In this document: piece by piece, positions 62,169 to 64,000 of the stretch | How the letters are laid out: every line of letters starts with the position of its first letter | How positions within the stretch are numbered: position 1 is the stretch's first letter | DNA from: Halanaerobium kushneri | GTDB taxonomy: Bacteria; Bacillota; Halanaerobiia; Halanaerobiales; Halanaerobiaceae | DNA: 64,000 bases | Reading direction: 5' to 3' | Assembly (NCBI RefSeq): GCF_900156285.1 | Contig: NZ_FTNC01000002.1 | Coordinates: 124,001 to 188,000 of the forward strand | Notes under the pieces: generated by a model | The model's database searches: none | Seen by the model: only the letters and a program-made list of their open reading frames with translations | What the model was told of the DNA's origin: nothing | Position numbers and translations under genes: made by a program

Positions 62169-64000
62169 CTAAAACCAGTTCTGATCGGTAAAAATCATAT
62201 TTATATTATATCGTCTGGCTTCTTCTGCAGTCAAAATTTTAATCCAGTCAAATCTTTTGCTATTTGCTGCTCCTGGACCATAACTATTATATTCAGCATA
62301 ACGTGCTGTTTTCTCTTTAGCTGGATCTCGCCAGTTATTCCAAGCTTTTTCTCTAACATGTTTTCCCATATAAGTATTTATAAAAACTACATTTCCATAA
62401 GGTCTCCAGGGACGGCCTAAAAACACAGTATTTTCTTTAAGATCAGAGCTTAAAATACAGTCTTTAAAAACATAACCATATTCTTTTTCTTTAGGAGTAG
62501 AAGCAGCTGTAATATAGCCGGGCCCTGTACTGTAAATTTCACATTCATTAAAATATGCAGTTGCTGCTCCAAAAATGAAATCTACATCTCCTTCAATATA
62601 GCAGTTACCAAAATATAATCTTCCTTCACTACTTTTTGTATAAAGAGTATCCTGATTACCCTTAAATTTACAGTTATAAAATGCAACTTTGTCTCCACCC
62701 ACACTGGCTGCTACTGCCTGCCCAACTTTGCTGCGTGGTTCTGAGGTATTAACAAAAGTAATATTTTTAAACTTTAATCGCTCACCATTAATAAAAATTG
62801 AAGCAGAATCAAATGTTCCCATTTCTTTACCATTTTCTTTAATTTTTCGGGCGTAATCATCATAGGTCAAAATAGTAGTTTCAGGATCCTCTCCTATAAA
62901 TGTCAAATTTTTTAAAGTCTCTGGAATTACTATTTTTTCTTTATAAATTCCGTTTTTTATAAAAACTTTATTAATAGTGTTATTCCCTTCTAACATTTTT
63001 AATGCCTCAGAAAATGTTTTGCAATCACCACTGCCATCTGCCGCAATAATAAGGTAATTTCTTAAATTGATTTTTTTAGAATTTAAAAGCTGCAGATGTT
63101 CATTTTTACTAATCAAATCTAAATTCTCGATCTCAATATTTTCAGCATAATTCACTTTCAGGCCTTTATCTCCATTTATTTTAAGATCTTCCAAATAAAT
63201 ATTTTCAACCGGCATCTCTGGCAGTCCTTTAATATAAATTCCCTGTTCAGAATCAAGACAGTTTATATCTTTAAGATAAATATTTTTAAATTGAGGAGTT
63301 TCAACAGTAACTTTCTCTTTTTTTATCTTTGATCCTGATTTAGATTCATAAAAAAGATTAAACTTTATTGCCTGGTGTTTAATCTTAGACATTCTAACCT
63401 GCCGTAAATAAATTTCTTCTACTGTCCCTCCTCTTCCCCTGGTGCTTTTAAATCTAATCCCTATATCTGTCCCCATAAAATTACAGTTCTCAAGATAAAC
63501 ATTTTTTACACCAGAAGACATCTCACTTCCAATTACAAAACCACCATGTCCATGATAAACATTACAATCTCTTATGTAAATATTTTCTGAAGGCATTTTT
63601 CTTTTTCTTCCTGACTCATTTTTACCTGACTTGAGACAGATGGCATCATCACCCACATCAAAATTACATTCTTCAACCAGCACATTCTTACAAGAATCAA
63701 TATCCAATCCATCTCCATTCTGAGCATACCAGGGATTACGAATAGTAAGCTGACGCAGGATAATATTTTCAGACATCAATGGATGAAGATTCCAGCCGGG
63801 AGAATTTTGAAAAGTAACACCTTCTATTAAAATATTTTTGCATTCTTTTAAATTTAATAAGACAGGTCGCAGATACTCTCCAGCTTTTCTGTAATCTTCA
63901 GGAGTTATTTCCGCGCCTTCTTTTCTTTTAATATCTAAGTTATGTACCAAATCCTGACCGTTTAGAGCTTTTTGGGACGGCCACCATATCTTACATTCTT
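62169..64000 (-). CDS. GH28 polygalacturonase-CE8 pectin methylesterase fusion, 5' end beyond window
   Basis: The frame is open from the stop at 62169 to the right edge, so at least 610 residues are visible and the start is missing. The N-terminal part is a GH28 beta-helix with NGDGLDID, VGDDAICLKSG and GHGGFVIGSE, which supply the three catalytic aspartates and the histidine. From about residue 305 of the visible part a CE8 domain follows: GQAVAASV, GNQDTLY, DFIFGAA and LGRPWRPYG are the pectin methylesterase signatures. One chain would remove methyl groups and cut the homogalacturonan. Whether it is exported cannot be seen. It is part of the pectin module with the esterase and PL9 lyase. 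Confidence 0.93.
   Translation of the reverse strand, partial: ECKIWWPSQKALNGQDLVHNLDIKRKEGAEITPEDYRKAGEYLRPVLLNLKECKNILIEGVTFQNSPGWNLHPLMSENIILRQLTIRNPWYAQNGDGLDIDSCKNVLVEECNFDVGDDAICLKSGKNESGRKRKMPSENIYIRDCNVYHGHGGFVIGSEMSSGVKNVYLENCNFMGTDIGIRFKSTRGRGGTVEEIYLRQVRMSKIKHQAIKFNLFYESKSGSKIKKEKVTVETPQFKNIYLKDINCLDSEQGIYIKGLPEMPVENIYLEDLKINGDKGLKVNYAENIEIENLDLISKNEHLQLLNSKKINLRNYLIIAADGSGDCKTFSEALKMLEGNNTINKVFIKNGIYKEKIVIPETLKNLTFIGEDPETTILTYDDYARKIKENGKEMGTFDSASIFINGERLKFKNITFVNTSEPRSKVGQAVAASVGGDKVAFYNCKFKGNQDTLYTKSSEGRLYFGNCYIEGDVDFIFGAATAYFNECEIYSTGPGYITAASTPKEKEYGYVFKDCILSSDLKENTVFLGRPWRPYGNVVFINTYMGKHVREKAWNNWRDPAKEKTARYAEYNSYGPGAANSKRFDWIKILTAEEARRYNINMIFTDQNWF

Noticed and set aside
62169-63950. 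GH28-CE8 gene starting with TTG at 63950
   Set aside because: The frame stays open to base 64000 and the GH28 domain would be truncated, so the gene continues beyond the window.

Overview
The window is about 32% GC DNA from a fermentative, carbohydrate-degrading anaerobe. The best guess is a diderm firmicute of the Halanaerobiales (Halanaerobium-like). This rests on the low GC, a glycyl radical enzyme, an H-NOX chemoreceptor, many glycoside ABC/GPH systems, and ABC solute-binding proteins that carry ordinary signal peptides instead of a lipobox cysteine. No rRNA, tRNA or CRISPR array was seen.

Layout. (1) 1-765: a GntR-LacI (AraR-type) regulator cut by the left edge. (2) 875-7693: an insertion-sequence pile-up, made of an IS30 element followed by an IS21 element whose istA is split by a complete 3,029-bp, three-gene, Mu/Tn7-like transposon with a 6-bp target duplication. 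(3) 7727-23410, all on the minus strand: a mannoside/glycoside operon of solute-binding protein, two permeases, ATPase, PHP hydrolase, Gfo/Idh oxidoreductase, GH38, glycyl radical enzyme, its activase and a second GH38. Its promoter carries the same ATATGTACCAATT word as the promoter of the regulator at the left edge, so the two are probably one regulon. (4) 23985-30325: a second ABC operon with GH4, a PfkB kinase and a HutC-type regulator, but no ATPase of its own. (5) 30505-34126: a group II intron lying directly behind a terminator, with its maturase broken by a tiny palindromic insert, and an ISL3 element. (6) 34159-41069: a methyltransferase and a beta-glucuronide cluster (GH3, HAD, uidA-like GH2, GPH symporter). 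(7) 41365-45919: an AraC-type regulator fused to a degenerate GH39 domain, and an H-NOX chemoreceptor on the plus strand. (8) 45988-53113: housekeeping and signalling genes (FAH-fold enzyme, IMPase, ElaA-like GNAT, GGDEF/EAL protein, small membrane protein, aldose epimerase). (9) 53369-64000: GH94 cellobiose phosphorylase, an AEC transporter and a pectin module (secreted PL9 lyase, esterase, GH28-CE8 fusion running off the right edge).

Together the genes describe uptake by ABC or cation symport, mostly intracellular hydrolysis or phosphorolysis of oligosaccharides, and local regulators for each sugar class. The points most worth following are the glycyl radical enzyme inside a mannosidase operon, the nested three-gene transposon, the dead-enzyme sensor fusion at 41365-43839, and the O2-type H-NOX receptor in an apparent anaerobe.
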